Part shown: piece by piece, positions 23,297 to 34,879 of the stretch
How the letters are laid out: each line of letters opens with the position of its first letter
Numbering within the stretch: the stretch's first letter is position 1
Origin: Cudoniella acicularis
Lineage: Eukaryota; Ascomycota; Leotiomycetes; Helotiales; Helotiaceae
Assembly: GCA_013054445.1 (NCBI GenBank)
Contig: JAAMPI010000130.1
Coordinates: forward strand, 1-61,818
Direction: 5' to 3'
DNA: 61,818 nucleotides
The notes under the pieces: generated by a model
What the model saw: the letters and a program-made list of their open reading frames with translations, nothing else
What the model was told of the DNA's origin: nothing
Database searches by the model: none
Translations under genes and position numbers: made by a program

Positions 23297-24333
23297 TCTT
23301 GCTGATAGTTCAAAGATAGGGAAATTATTTTGTCTCTTCTTGATCAAACAGGAATGAGTTTGGATTCTGACGAATATTGCAGTCAGATTTCTGCTTTACC
23401 GGTCGTATCGGAAAACTTTCAAGGGACTTTTCAAAGTACGGATTACAATACCCCCCTGAAATGATTGTCGGGCTTCGGCTCTAGTAAAGTTTGCCCCGCG
23501 CTTGTTTCTGTTTTAGAATTCAGAGATACTAAAATAGCAATTGATGTTCAATATGAGCGGGTTAGGAGTACTGAATGTATTGAAACCCTGTGCAGGAATG
23601 CAGCACGCACCGTCAATCCATCACAAGTTGTTTCTACTGGGTTTAGATTCCTTATACTATAGTGTCGCCGGATTGGCGAATGTCAAAGTCGCTCGTTGAC
23701 TTGTGCAGCTGAAGAATTCGAAATTGGATTGTTGGTGTCTGCCTGAAGGTGCATTAAATCTTGATAACTTCATGCACCTGTGATTAATCCAGCATGCGCC
23801 CGTTTTCAGCCAACCCTTGAGCCCTTGATATCCAATGAGGAACGCTGTTTGGTTTTTTATGTCAAAGGCTGTTTGTTCTTCTGTGCCCTTGCAGCGGAAG
23901 GGGCGACACGGACTTGCTCTTTAGCGCAGAAGCCAAATAGCCGGTTGTATTCATCTGTTTGTTGGACCAACTGTTACCTTCCTTTTCTAGTTGCCCCGCT
24001 TTCGAATTCTCAATCCTCCTACGTCAAAAAAAATGTTAGATGACCCCTGTTCCCTTGGTGGCTGGAAATTTCCCAATCTCAAATCCAATCTGGAAGAAGG
24101 TTGCCTATGTGCAGCCGTAGAGGACGCCTTTTTGTTTAGAGGGATTTTCTCTCATCTCAAGGTCATCCGAACGCCGCGATCAATTTGACTTCTACTCACA
24201 AACAATTAAAAGAGGAAAGTCCGCCGAGGGTTATAACTCACTTGAACTCAGAAGAAATTAACAGCTCCGCAGTATTAACTGTCTGTTCTTTCTGAACCGC
24301 CGCTTTAACTTGGAATTCTCCTAAACCTTCAAT
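23297..24333. other. Divergent promoter, hydrolase and adenylation gene
   Basis: A 1-kb region between two divergent starts. Open frames at 23465-23662 and 23780-24188 show no domain. No recognisable operator. Confidence 0.45.
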
Positions 24334-26124
24334 ATGGCCGGAAATCGACTTCGGAATTATGAAAGAGCCGTTGAGACTGTCAAATCTGACGAGCTGCTCC
24401 CTAATGCAATCGACCAGATTGCTCGAAAAGATCCGACCAGGCTCTATGCGGAGATTCCGTTGTCGACAAACACGTTTGAAAAAGGCTTCCGAATAGTCAA
24501 TTACAGTACTCTTGCGAATGCTGTGAATGGTATGGCATGGTGGCTCTATCGGGATTTGGGGCCATCAACAACCTGTGAGCCCTTGTGCTATATGGGGCCG
24601 AACGATCTTTTGCGTAACTTGGTATTACTAGGATGTTGCAAGGCTGGCTATTCCGTAAGTTCATTAAGTGCAATATGTGGCTTTAGCCCTCTCCTCTTAT
24701 TGTAGAGAAAATTGGAGGTCCTGACATTTCAAAATAGACGCTAATGATGACACCACGCTTCAATGCAATTGCCCACGGCAATTTCACATCGCGTTGCGCT
24801 TGCAACAAAATGATCATCCCAAAAGGACCAGCTTTCCCTGAGCCCGATGTCCTAGCTTTGTATAAGCAAGTACTCCGGGCCCCAAGTTTTGAAGAACTCT
24901 TTGACCAAAAGCACCCTCCCTACGAATTTAAAAAAAACGTTTCAAGAAGCAAGGAAGGAGCCGTTGGTAATTCTACACACGTCTGGAACCACGGGATTTC
25001 CAAAACCAATTATTTGGACTCACGAGTACGCTGCCAATTATGTGAAAGAGCGAAGACTTGAACCTCCTGCTGGGTTCGAAAGTTCAGACAGGCTACTTCT
25101 GGGAGGAAAGTTGATCTGCTCTTTCCCACCGGCCCATGTAAGACTTTTCCACCCTTCGATTATGGATCTTTTTCATTAATTACAGGCTGGGCCCACCTGG
25201 ATTACTCTCCTGCATACAACTTTCTGCGGTTCTACTATGGTATACTTGTTATCCGGCTCACCCCCTGATACCGAGATGATTGTGGAATGTGTCAGACACA
25301 AGAAAGTCGACGGACTCATGCTTGCTCCGCCTCAAATTGAAGACGTTGCACGAAAGCCTAATGCACTTCAATTTCTAGCACAAAATGCCGAAACTATGTT
25401 TTACGCTGGTGGGACTGTCAATCCAACCGCTGGGGATAGTATTTCCTCCCATATGAAGTTCATCACCACTTGTGGTTCGACAGAACAAGGATTTTGGCAC
25501 AATATCTACCCAACAGGTCCATGGAACTCAAAGAATTGGAACTATACTTGCCTACACCCCCAACTTCACATCGAATTCCGTCATCAGTCAGACGACTTAT
25601 ATGAAGCTGTCTACACCATGAGTGACAGGCCAGACGAATATAAACCACCAATCTTCTCCGTGTTTCCCGATCTGGAGGAGTATTGTAGCAAGGATCTGTA
25701 TTCTCCACATCCCGAAGATCCGAAGCTTTGGCAATTTCGAGGTAGAGCGGACGATATGCAATGTTTTATCACGGCAGAAAAGTTCTACCCTACTGAAATG
25801 GAGCAAGTGATTGGTGCCCACAACGACGTAGCCGCTGTTCTCTTCATTGGTACCAGACGCCACAGGGGGTCACTTTTGATTGAGTTACGAGACACGGCTG
25901 GAGACAGAAATCATGTTTTCGAGTCCTTGTGGCCGTTGATTGAAGAAGCTAATAAACCTATTCCTTACACGGCAAAGATAACACCAGAGATGGTCTTGTT
26001 CACAGAGAAGGGCTTGCCAATGAAGAGGTCGGTCAAGGGCACGATTGAAAGAAATGGTACGGTGGAGCTTTATAAAAAACAACTGGACGATCTGTATGAG
26101 AGATCTTTGGAGCTCCTGAACTAG
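24334..26124 (+). pseudogene. Stand-alone NRPS-like adenylation protein with one poly-A frameshift
   Basis: Exons 24334-24654, 24738-25137, 25186-26124; introns have good GT-AG borders. An ATP-dependent acid-activating (AMP-binding) domain of the type found in fungal A-T-R NRPS-like enzymes: A3 core H-T-S-G-T-T-G-F-P-K, A5 C-G-S-T-E-Q-G, A7 F-R-G-R-A-D-D, and the family end L-P-M-K-R-S-V-K-G-T-I-E-R with the A10 Lys. It stops at about 552 residues, just where a thiolation domain would begin, so no carrier or reductase follows. A run of eight A (24930-24937) puts exon 2 out of frame by one base; exon 2 is 400 nt where 399 would keep phase. Either a true frameshift or a homopolymer error. In context it could activate the polyketide acid released by the hydrolase; the substrate is unknown. 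Confidence 0.8.
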
Positions 26125-26170
26125 TTGATTCACTAGTGTATAAATACTATCCAACCTGGCTAGGTTAAAT

Positions 26171-26540
26171 TCAATAAAAGATGCTCACAGGAACCTTGCC
26201 AGATATCTTGTCATTTTCAATTTGGGCCCCAACGTCGAAAGCAAAGTCTTCCTGTGCTGGCATGAAAACAAATGATTTATTACGCTGAATTTCTTGTGAT
26301 GCAATGTCTTGATGGTACTCGGGACTTAGCGCATTTCGCATTCCATTGTTGTAAAAATTACCAGGTGTATTTACCATTTGGTTCCCTTTTGTCTCCCTAT
26401 GTTATGACATTTTAATTTTTAACTTTATGCAAGCCTTACTCAGCAAATAGAGATCTTCGTTGAGGAATAGTACACGTTATCTTGTTGCTGGTCAGACGGG
26501 GGGAAAGGATAAAACCTGGCTTGCACATGCAAAAGAGGTG
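26171..26540 (-). CDS. Possible two-exon small protein, no family recognised
   Basis: The open frame 26377-26171 has coding-like composition (P-E-Y-H-Q-D-I-A, then Q-E-D-F-A-F-D-V-G) and ends with TGA. A possible intron upstream (donor GTAAGG near 26435, acceptor CATAG near 26391) joins in phase to an exon reaching an ATG near 26538, which would give about 100 residues. It is convergent with the adenylation gene. The exon before the intron also opens in another frame, so the start is doubtful. No function is proposed. Confidence 0.25.
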
Positions 26541-26739
26541 CAGCAGATTCGTGTACACTTAGTGCAAATGAAACACCAGACAACATGCAAAATCCTTAAC
26601 TGAGGCATCTGTATGGTAACTAATCCGCATTGCAGGCAATGCTAGTTTTAGGTGCGATGCAGCTAGAGGTGATAACAGCTGCAGAGCCATGGCAAATGAG
26701 ATTGGTGAGACAGGTGAAGCAGGAAAACCAAGTCTCGAT

Positions 26740-27345
26740 ATCATAGAATGTTGGCTGTAGGGGCGTGGGAGCTTGAAATATGAATTATTGCAGATATACT
26801 GCATATTATGTTGGTTAGAGACGGCAAAATCGGTTAGGAACACCGGCAGTAGATATAATATAGATTGTTGAGGCGGAACAGCTGTCCTGCAGGTCAATTT
26901 ATGGAATGTTGGTTGTAGAGGTATGACAGCTTGAAATGTTATACAGCACATCACGTTGATTGGAGACAGCAAAATCAGTTGGAAACACCGGCACCGGATG
27001 GAATATGGATTGTTGAGGCGTAGTCGTTGATGAATGATGGAACGGCAGATCCATTACATACGATATTGCTTTGCCGGCGTGGCGGTTAGTGGTTACAGGG
27101 ATGCACCTTCATTGTTGGTTGTAGAGGCGTAATGGTCGTAAATTTGATGCAAAAGATGTTGGTTTCTGAGGCGTAATATCGCATATGATATCCGCTTGGC
27201 AAGGGGGCCTGTCATAGATGAGATGCAGGCATGTAGATTCAGGTGTTAGTTGTTGGTGGCGCCAGTCGTAAAGGCATGCACTATTCATCACATTCAATGT
27301 TGGCTGCACGAAGGGGCGTAACTGGCCGTAGATGCATGAAAACCA
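26740..27345. repeat. Degenerate direct repeats in an intergenic region
   Basis: At least four diverged copies of a unit starting AATGTTGGYTGTAG-RGGCGT: about 26748, 26902, 27110 and 27296. The first two copies also share GCTTGAAAT, the block GACRGCAAAATCRGTT-GGAACACCGGCA, and ATTGTTGAGGCG in the same order. They look like old tandem or nested copies of a non-coding repeat. No frame is conserved. Confidence 0.55.
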
Positions 27346-27872
27346 ACTGCATTGTTACATGCCTATGTACTTTCTTTGAAACCTTCCAAAATGAACACCA
27401 ACACCGATGCTGTGTATTTAAAAATATTGGCATACCACACGGAAGAAAGTTAGAATGGATGAGGGTGGTAAAACCTTGTAGACGAGCATCTATCTACCCT
27501 CGAGTCTTTTCTGATGACAAGGCCTATTGATTTATCCGGAGACTGCAAATATAGTGTTTAACAATCTTCTGACAATTTTCCTAAGGGGGGGAGATGCGTT
27601 CACAGGTTCCAACTGCATTGCAGCGTAGGAACTTCCTCTTTCGCGACCTTGAGATAAGAGTGTTACCACGGATGGTCCGATGTATGTAGCCCTTCCAACA
27701 GCTGAGCACCTGTATGAGGCATGTCAGAAAACACACTTATGCTTCCCGGAACAATACCTCCGTCGTAGTGATTAACAACTTACCATGTAACCGTGTTTTT
27801 CCAAGTCGATCTCGCTTTACGATCAAACATCCCGTTGAACGTCACGATCCTCCCCAAATAGCGCCCAACGCT

Positions 27873-29717
27873 ATGGCATCAGATTGCGCTCTTGGGAGCT
27901 TATCAGAAAAGAAACAAACCAATTCTGCTATTACCAAGAACGATGAGATTGAATCAACATCTAGGCCAACTCAAGTGGGCTCGGAGAGCGACATTGAAGA
28001 CGGAAATGGTGATGCCCAACTCGAACATGAATATCCACAAGGCTGGCGCTTTGTTTTTATGTCGATCGGAATCATGGCTGCCGTTCTAGTCGTTGCATTA
28101 GACAATTACATTATATGTTAGCAAACCCTCTTAATGTAAAAAATGTGCAATGCTAAATTCGAAGATAGCAACGGCAATACCTCGAATTACCACGGTGTTC
28201 AAATCAATCAACCTGACGGGATGGTACGGAAGTTCATACTTTCTGACGATTATGGCCTTTCAACCCGCCCACGGGCAATTATTCACCCTTTTCCCCATCA
28301 AGCAGACGTTTCTATGGAGTATTTTTGTGTTTGAGATAGGTTCAGTTATCAGTGCAGTGGCAAATTCACCAATTAGTTTTATTGCTGGACGTCTGGTGTG
28401 TGGGGCTGCTGCTGGAGGTATCTGGTGCGGGACACTGACTCTCGTCGCATATGCTGTCCCTCCAAAGAGGCGATACATTTATGTGTCTGTTGTTACAAGC
28501 ATGTACGGAGTATCCTCTGCGGCCGGTCCACTTCTCGGTGGTCTATTTACTGACTCGCGACTGACGTGGAGGTTTTGCTTTTGGATTAACCTTCGTAAGT
28601 GACCCTATCCTTCCTATCTATATTGTAGAATTGCTAAGAATTCCACAACAGCTATTGGATGTATCTCGATTCTTCTGATTCTTGGTTTTCTTAAACCGCC
28701 GCCACTTACAACCGACGGGAAAACTTTAAGTTTGGGTCAAAAAATAGGAAGAATTGATTTTGCAGGCACTCTTCTATTACTCACAGCATTTACTTGTTTC
28801 TTCCTTGCTGCGCAGTGGGGTGGGACCAGCTACCCATGGTCGAATTCGAAAGTCTGGGGCTGCATGCTTGGCTTCGCGCTTCAAATAGGGGCTTTTGCTT
28901 ACCTACAAGTGTATCTAAAAGACCGGTAAACACCCCAGTCCCCTCGAGGTTTCTTCCCTGACACAATGAAATCAGAGCAATGATTCCTATGCGAATACTC
29001 AAGAATTACACTGCGCTTTTGGGCTTGCTATACCAACTATTCATCGCCATGGTAATTGCTGTCCAAATCTACTATCTACCATTTTACTTCCAATCCGTTC
29101 TCAGTCACTCTGCAACTTCATCTGGAATTTCAATGCTACCATACGTTATGACGCTACTTTTATCACCAATGGCAAGCGGGGCAATTATTACTGCTTACGG
29201 ACACTACATCCCGCTGATGTATGTCGGCGCCGGGCTATCAGTCATAGGCTCAGTATTGCTCACCACGCTTTACACATCCACAATATCTTCCCAATATATA
29301 TCCTATCAATTTGTGGCTGCTGTGGGCTCTGGCATTGTCCAGCAAATTCCCTTCACTGCTGTCCCTCTCGCACTACCAGCGTCGGAAATGGCGACTGCAA
29401 GTGCGATCGTGTCGTTTTGCAATAGCTTGGGGCCGGTGATCGTGCTTACGCTTGGAAATATACTGTTCACGAATGAATTGACGCAGAAACTTTCCATGAT
29501 TGCGGGCTTGGATGGGAATTTTGTGGCTTCAATCATTGGGGGCTTGACTGATCTGCCTCACTTAGTGGAACCAGAATTTTTAGAAAGTGTGAGGGAAGCA
29601 CTAGTGTTTTCGTTACAGAGGACACTTCTTTTAGGCATTCCGTGTGCGGGACTAGCTCTGGGGCTTGGGATTAGTATCCAATGTGTATCGATTATGAATC
29701 GAAGAAAACAAATTTAA
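27873..29717 (+). CDS. MFS multidrug/metabolite exporter, DHA2 (14-TM) family
   Basis: Proton-driven efflux pump of the plasma membrane. Exons 27873-28116, 28169-28594, 28652-28925, 28976-29717; introns of 52, 57 and 50 bp, 561 residues, intact. After a charged N-terminus of about 65 residues the first helix ends with the motif L-D-N-Y-I-I-S-T-A-I-P-R-I-T (motif D1), then G-W-Y-G-S-S-Y-F-L-T, the loop R-L-V-C-G-A-A-A-G-G, motif C-like G-P-L-L-G-G-L-F-T-D, W-R-F-C-F-W-I-N-L-P-I-G, and a second half with D-F-A-G-T-L-L-L-L. This order is that of fungal DHA2 pumps such as those exporting toxins and polyketides. It is the last gene of the presumed polyketide cluster and is the probable product exporter. 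Confidence 0.92.
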
Positions 29718-30850
29718 ATTAATAATTTATTTAATAACATTACATTTGTATTTTAAATACAGTTATTTTGTAACGAAATTATCGATTTACTTTATAATTT
29801 TACATATATAAAAACCATTATTAATTATTTCTAATGCCTATCTCTACCTTGACTTTTTGAATAGTTCCGAGAAGGGGAAATATTCCGGCGCTTGCTACAA
29901 CTTGTTTTTGCCTTTTCTCTTCTTGGTATTTTCGTTGGTATTGCTGCTCTCAGTGCACGTCGCGGGGAAGCAGCGCAGGTTCGCGGTATGAATGATACTA
30001 ATGCTTTCGACAGCAGGATCGTATAGTAGTAATCTCGCTGGTTTGGCGTTAATGTACATGTTTATTCGTTGCATATGAGCTGTGCGTTCCGCGACAGTGC
30101 CTGTAATAGTGTTTTTGTCAGCTTTGGGGAAAATCGAAAGTGTCTGGGAAGGTGGAATGCACTTACCGCAAACCCGAGGCTCCTTTTCCACCTCCAGCAA
30201 TTGTCTTCGGAAAGAGGAGGTTGGGGACTTGTATATTGAACTTTAAAAGAAGTAATTCCAAGGTTTGTGGTTGAGGTCCCCAAGAAAGTGTGAATCTGCC
30301 CGTTGGTTTCGACCCGAAAAAGAGTGTTGAAGGAGGAAGGAACGTGGAGTTTAAGATGAGAGAACAATCCTTTAAATAAGCGGTAGAGGTAGATCCATCT
30401 TCTCCATGAACCGTTCTAAATGTATTCACTGCTACAGTAGAAATAGTTTCTTCCTACAGACCCACAATTTTCAATCGCTGAAGCAAGGTGAATCTGGTAT
30501 AATTATGCAAGATGGAAAGATGGTTGAAAGTTGAAACTGGAAGCGCCGAAAGGAAGAGAGCCACGAAAAATGTCTTCGGATACTTCGCTTAGTCAAGGTA
30601 GGGGAAAGTAGAGGTCAAAATGGAAAGCATGAATGAAGACTTCTTCTAGATTAACTATTGTATCAACCGGCTGACCCATCCCGTTTAGTTCATGAGCGCC
30701 AAGCTCCTAAATCATGAACACCTGCAATCCATTCCCGCCCGCTGTATCCCGCCCAATAAAAGCCCAAGTAGAAGAAATCATCCTCAACCAGGCAAAAGAA
30801 GGTCTTGATTTTCCGAAACCCCAAAACAAAACCCAGATGACGATGCAGGA
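29718..30850. other. Intergenic region
   Basis: An AT-rich terminator side (29720-29830) then a stretch with overlapping minus-strand frames (30429-29895) that look partly coding but have neither a convincing ATG nor a recognisable domain. No gene is called. Confidence 0.4.
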
Positions 30851-31828
30851 CTAGAAGTACTGATCCCACTGCGCCCCCCTCACAACCTTCACCTTTGGCA
30901 AGACCACATCAAGCGCTGCCTGATCTGTAAAATGATATGACATGCCCGACTTCATATCATTAACAATCCGCTTCTCAACTTCCTCCGGCGAGCGCATAAG
31001 AATGCGACCCTTGAAGTCGTCATCAACCCACACCTCCTCGAGGCTCTTCAGACCCAGCGAACGAAGCCAGCCTTGACGATCTATCGCTGAGCTCATTGTC
31101 ACGATCCGCTTCCCCTTCATAGCCTTAAGCGCTGTCCCAATATGTCCTCCAAGAGCAAGCCTCTTGACCCTCTTGGTATCTCGTCTGGCATAGCTTTTCA
31201 GGAGACGTAAAGGGCGGAGGGACTCACATCTAGGATGTGGATCCGGCTCCAGGGAAACATCCAGCATGATCATATCCCGCTCGAAGTCGACCCATACCCC
31301 CTTGTCTCCAAGAAAATTCCGCTCCCAGTATTCCTTATCCTCGCCTTCGAGATGACGATCCGAGCCCTTGAAGGCCAGAACATATCCCTTTCGAATAGCA
31401 ACTTCTCTGCTCTCGCTGCAGACGTATAACGCTGGCGGTGGTTTCGCATTCTCGTATTTCAATGGTCTCATAACCATGAACTTGGCTTGTTCCTCCTGCG
31501 AAGGCTTTTGGCCCTCCTCCCATATCTTGTTCGGATCCGGTATAGCGAAGGAGGAGTAAGCTTTAAATTTTGTCGCTGGAATCTCTCCGGGGATATGGAC
31601 TGAGTGGTTGAAACGCACTGAGAGGACTCTGTGTCGTGATTCGGGAGTGCATCGTACCGCGGGGTCGTAGTCGGTAAGGATGTGTCGTTTATGCGGATGG
31701 AGGTAGATGAGGCGGGGAGTGAGGGTAGCCAGCCAAATCAGTTCACGGAGCTCATAAGGAAGGGAGTGGAAGGTAGTCTTTTTGCGATCGGAATCAAAAG
31801 CTGGTTTAGTAGTTGGAGGGGGAGCCAT
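30851..31828 (-). CDS. 2EXR-domain protein
   Basis: A 325-residue intronless protein. Residues 18-35 carry the 2EXR signature F-H-S-L-P-Y-E-L-R-E-L-I-W, followed by family-like R-L-I-Y-L and, near residue 130, A-L-Y-V-C-S-E-S-R-E-V-A, the second conserved block (L..vc.eSR..a). 2EXR proteins are an expanded, mostly uncharacterised fungal family, sometimes near incompatibility genes. No catalytic residue is known. Its start was taken from the ATG at 31828. The intronless structure and GC-rich codons differ from the AT-rich cluster genes to the left, so this looks like normal core-genome sequence. Confidence 0.85.
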   Translation of the reverse strand: MAPPPTTKPAFDSDRKKTTFHSLPYELRELIWLATLTPRLIYLHPHKRHILTDYDPAVRCTPESRHRVLSVRFNHSVHIPGEIPATKFKAYSSFAIPDPNKIWEEGQKPSQEEQAKFMVMRPLKYENAKPPPALYVCSESREVAIRKGYVLAFKGSDRHLEGEDKEYWERNFLGDKGVWVDFERDMIMLDVSLEPDPHPRCESLRPLRLLKSYARRDTKRVKRLALGGHIGTALKAMKGKRIVTMSSAIDRQGWLRSLGLKSLEEVWVDDDFKGRILMRSPEEVEKRIVNDMKSGMSYHFTDQAALDVVLPKVKVVRGAQWDQYF

Positions 31829-32542
31829 CGTCGCTGGTCGAGAGTTGCAAGGCTGTGGTGTATTTGTATTCGTATTCAGGTTGGATCTATGTTGCAGTTA
31901 GACTCCAGAAAATTGTTGCGTCTGCGGTGGAGAGATGAGCACATCTGGTTAAGCATCGAAGAATGGGTGGAGTTTAAAGATCAGGGGCGATTGTGGCAGG
32001 TCAATTCAAACTTGGTACGCCCGACATCAACTAGAGTTGAATGGGATGGTGCGGCTGCTGCGGTTTGAAACTTGATGACTCATCCCCCACTTCGCCCACC
32101 TGTACACTTGATGCCCCTCAATTTTACCTAAGCCGGTCTATATTTTCTTATAAATGCTAATAGAGAAATATTTGAGAATTCTTACCTATTCCGACTGGCC
32201 TTCTTCACCAAGTTCAAGAATAGAAAAAGCAAACATATTTGGAGAACACTAGATTCCACAAAAATCCCACCTCATTTAAGAGTTGCATTACCCCGCGTTT
32301 TCATGGATGCCTTTGATTTCCATGGACAAGCCTTTTTTAGTAATGCTTTCTGTTTACTCAATGGCCCCAAGAGAGCTTATTGCAAAAAGGACGCATCGCA
32401 AGTTTTAGTGGTAAACGAATAAACATAATTCATATCAATAAAGTCAGGAAGTGAAGGACGGCTGTTTAATAAGCTCGAGTTAAAGCATCGATCGCGATGG
32501 CTCTATGGGTATGGTATGCGCTTTCTATATGAAACCCCCCAA
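31829..32542. other. Intergenic region
   Basis: Promoter of the 2EXR gene and the 3' flank of the MEMO1-family gene. The plus-strand frame across 31682-32068 is largely antisense to the 2EXR gene. Nothing else recognised. Confidence 0.45.
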
Positions 32543-33585
32543 TCAGAGAACAGCAAAAGCACTAGCATAGCTGACGGATGAATCGCTGACATCCACCACA
32601 TCACTGCTCCTGGAATACCTCATGAACTTAAACTTGCCCTTATCGGCAGCAAGCTTTCCATCCTCCTTCAAACTCTCAATCGCCGAAAGTACAACACCAA
32701 TTGGATGTCTGCCACAAACCGTATTATTCGTCGCCCTCAGGTTCTCCAGAAAACCATTATGTGATCCCTCCTCAATGGCTCCCATCGCCAGCTTGTCAAT
32801 CTTCTCGATACTTCCATGAATCGGTGGCTCGGTAGGATTGGGGTCTCGTCGTCTCCTCAAGTTATATCCTCCGCCATTCCTGGCAACTGCTGTTGTCGAC
32901 TTGTCCGGCATATAGTACATATATTGAAATCGATCACCCCAGTGGCAGAAATCGGACGAGACGATGAAGACAGAGGTCTCATCTGTAAGGTATGGAGCGA
33001 ATAGCCTCCCATACGTCTTCTCCGTCTCCTCCGATGTGTTTCCAACCATGACTGGAACAAGTGATGGATATGCGACTGGGTCTGTGATTCGAGTTGTGAT
33101 CATCTTGGAGATATATGGGCAATGCATTTCCATGCTGTGTTCGTGCTCGTCGATATCGAGAGGCATGTTCTGGAACTTTCCCGTTGCCTGCAACTCCTCC
33201 ACCATCTCCCGGTCTATCTTCAAATCACCCAAAGGTGTTTCCCATGTGCTATGTGCTGTGAGCGCGCAGCCACTTAGATGCATGGTATGGGAGGGACCGA
33301 GGAGGAATACGCGCTTCGCTTTCGAGAGATCGAGGGATTTGTAGGCCCAAGCAGCATTGTCACCCGAGTAGCTGTAGCCTGCATGACTTGGAAAGGTCAA
33401 TTTCATGCAGCAGAAAGGCTCGAGGACACTCACGGTGCAATGATAACTCTCGCCCCTGGGACTGGCAACGAACTGCCTTCAACGGTATCTGGAACCTGAG
33501 CAAGGAACTGATCCAGCTGCGCGCCCAGCTGCTCAGGATCCCCTTTATACCAGGAGTCGGCGTGCGACGCCACTCTTGTCGTCAT
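32543..33585 (-). CDS. MEMO1-family protein (AmmeMemoRadiSam B-like)
   Basis: Exons 33585-33434 and 33386-32543 (intron 47 bp, GTGAGT...CCAAG), 331 residues, normal length for the family. N-terminal S-H-A-D-S-W-Y-K-G matches the MEMO start block (HAGSWY), the splice restores P-H-A-G-Y-S-Y-S-G with the metal-site His, then G-P-S-H, D-E-H-E-H-S-M-E-M-H-C-P-Y and S-S-D-F-C-H-W-G with the other conserved His/Cys/Asp. Human MEMO1 links receptor signalling to the cytoskeleton and binds metal (copper or iron); yeast Mho1 is the fungal homologue. Cytosolic. A housekeeping-type gene unrelated to the cluster. An upstream in-frame GTG extension exists but the ATG at 33585 fits the family. Confidence 0.92.
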
Positions 33586-34879
33586 CTTGTCTGCACTTGG
33601 AGATTGGGTGTTGTAGAGGTGTTTTAGTTGTGGATTAGAGGAGGAGAAGGAATCAAGAGAGGAGTTGACTGGAGGAAAGGAGGGGTTGTTGACTTGGAGG
33701 GGTAAATTCGAAGGTGAAAGTCTGCTCGCACAATCAAAGCCCACGCCTGAGCATTAGCAGGCAATCGAGTGGTATATCAAAGGGAGAAGAAAGGCACAAA
33801 CAAGTGTGCCAGAGAAGATCTTGAGGTGAATGAGGAAGATGGAGTAAAGCTTCGTGATGTTGAACTTGTGGTGTTGATGTTGTTGATTGTAGCAATCGGG
33901 ATCGGGGTCGGGGAATTATCCTCCGTGCTTAAGCGAGAGACTTAGGCCTCAGGTCAAAGATTAATTTAAGGCATTAAAGGGAAATGTGAAGATATATTTT
34001 GAATGACGGAGAAGGGAGAAATTATTAATATAAAAAGTAAAGTGAATTTCATTTTTTAGTTCTTCACATAAAATTGAACATAACTTGATATTCATGGCTT
34101 GTCGGAGCCTCACACCCTAGGCTTCAATGAGCGGGACGAATTACCTTAATACCCACCGGGTGACTTATTTTCGATTTCCCAATGTTCACTTATCTTTCCA
34201 TATGTCATAAAACAATTTCATCGATTCAATCCCCATATCATGCTACCACGCGCATCTTTTTATGTGCTCTTCTTATCTTATCACTTCGAGGATGTCCGCC
34301 TCGGAGATGACCTTGGAGCTGTCTCAATACGGACACATTCTTTCAAACATTTGCAACGCGGCGCGACATTCCAACATCGCGTTTTACATTACCTTACCCA
34401 GTCACAGTTTTCTTCTTTTCTCTTTTTGCTTGTGTTTCCCATCGTTTATTTTCATTGATATAACCCCAATCCCTTCCATTTTTGAGCCATTCATTCATTC
34501 TCTTGCAGGCTTCAAGTCTCACATCAGTGACATAACAATGTGATGTCCAGCTGAAGTCTTGAAACTTCGCATAGAGGATCATCGCGACGCTCAAGTCTCA
34601 AATCGTCTAGTCTCGATTTCTTGCTGGATGTGAACGTTTCCCTATTATCTTCGTCTGTTAGAGACATTTCCTTTTCAATTAAGACTTTTATCTCATTTTG
34701 TACCTTGGCGTCAGGACTGGACTACTTTGGGACAAAAAAGAAATTCCACCAAGACACTTCTCCCAATTCGATGTATCATTACATTTCCTATCCGAAATCT
34801 TTCAGAATCTGTGCTTGTTTTACCATATCCAACGTTCCTGTTTCTGGTAACGCGCACGTGGTTGTTGATTCTTTTCAGA
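33586..34879. other. Intergenic region
   Basis: 5' flank of the MEMO1-family gene and promoter of the chitinase relic. Open frames at 34240-34944 on both strands overlap each other and have no domain. Confidence 0.4.

Noticed and set aside
29895..30429. Overlapping minus-strand frames with a possible splice site
   Set aside because: No ATG in good context, no domain, and the frame is open with or without splicing.
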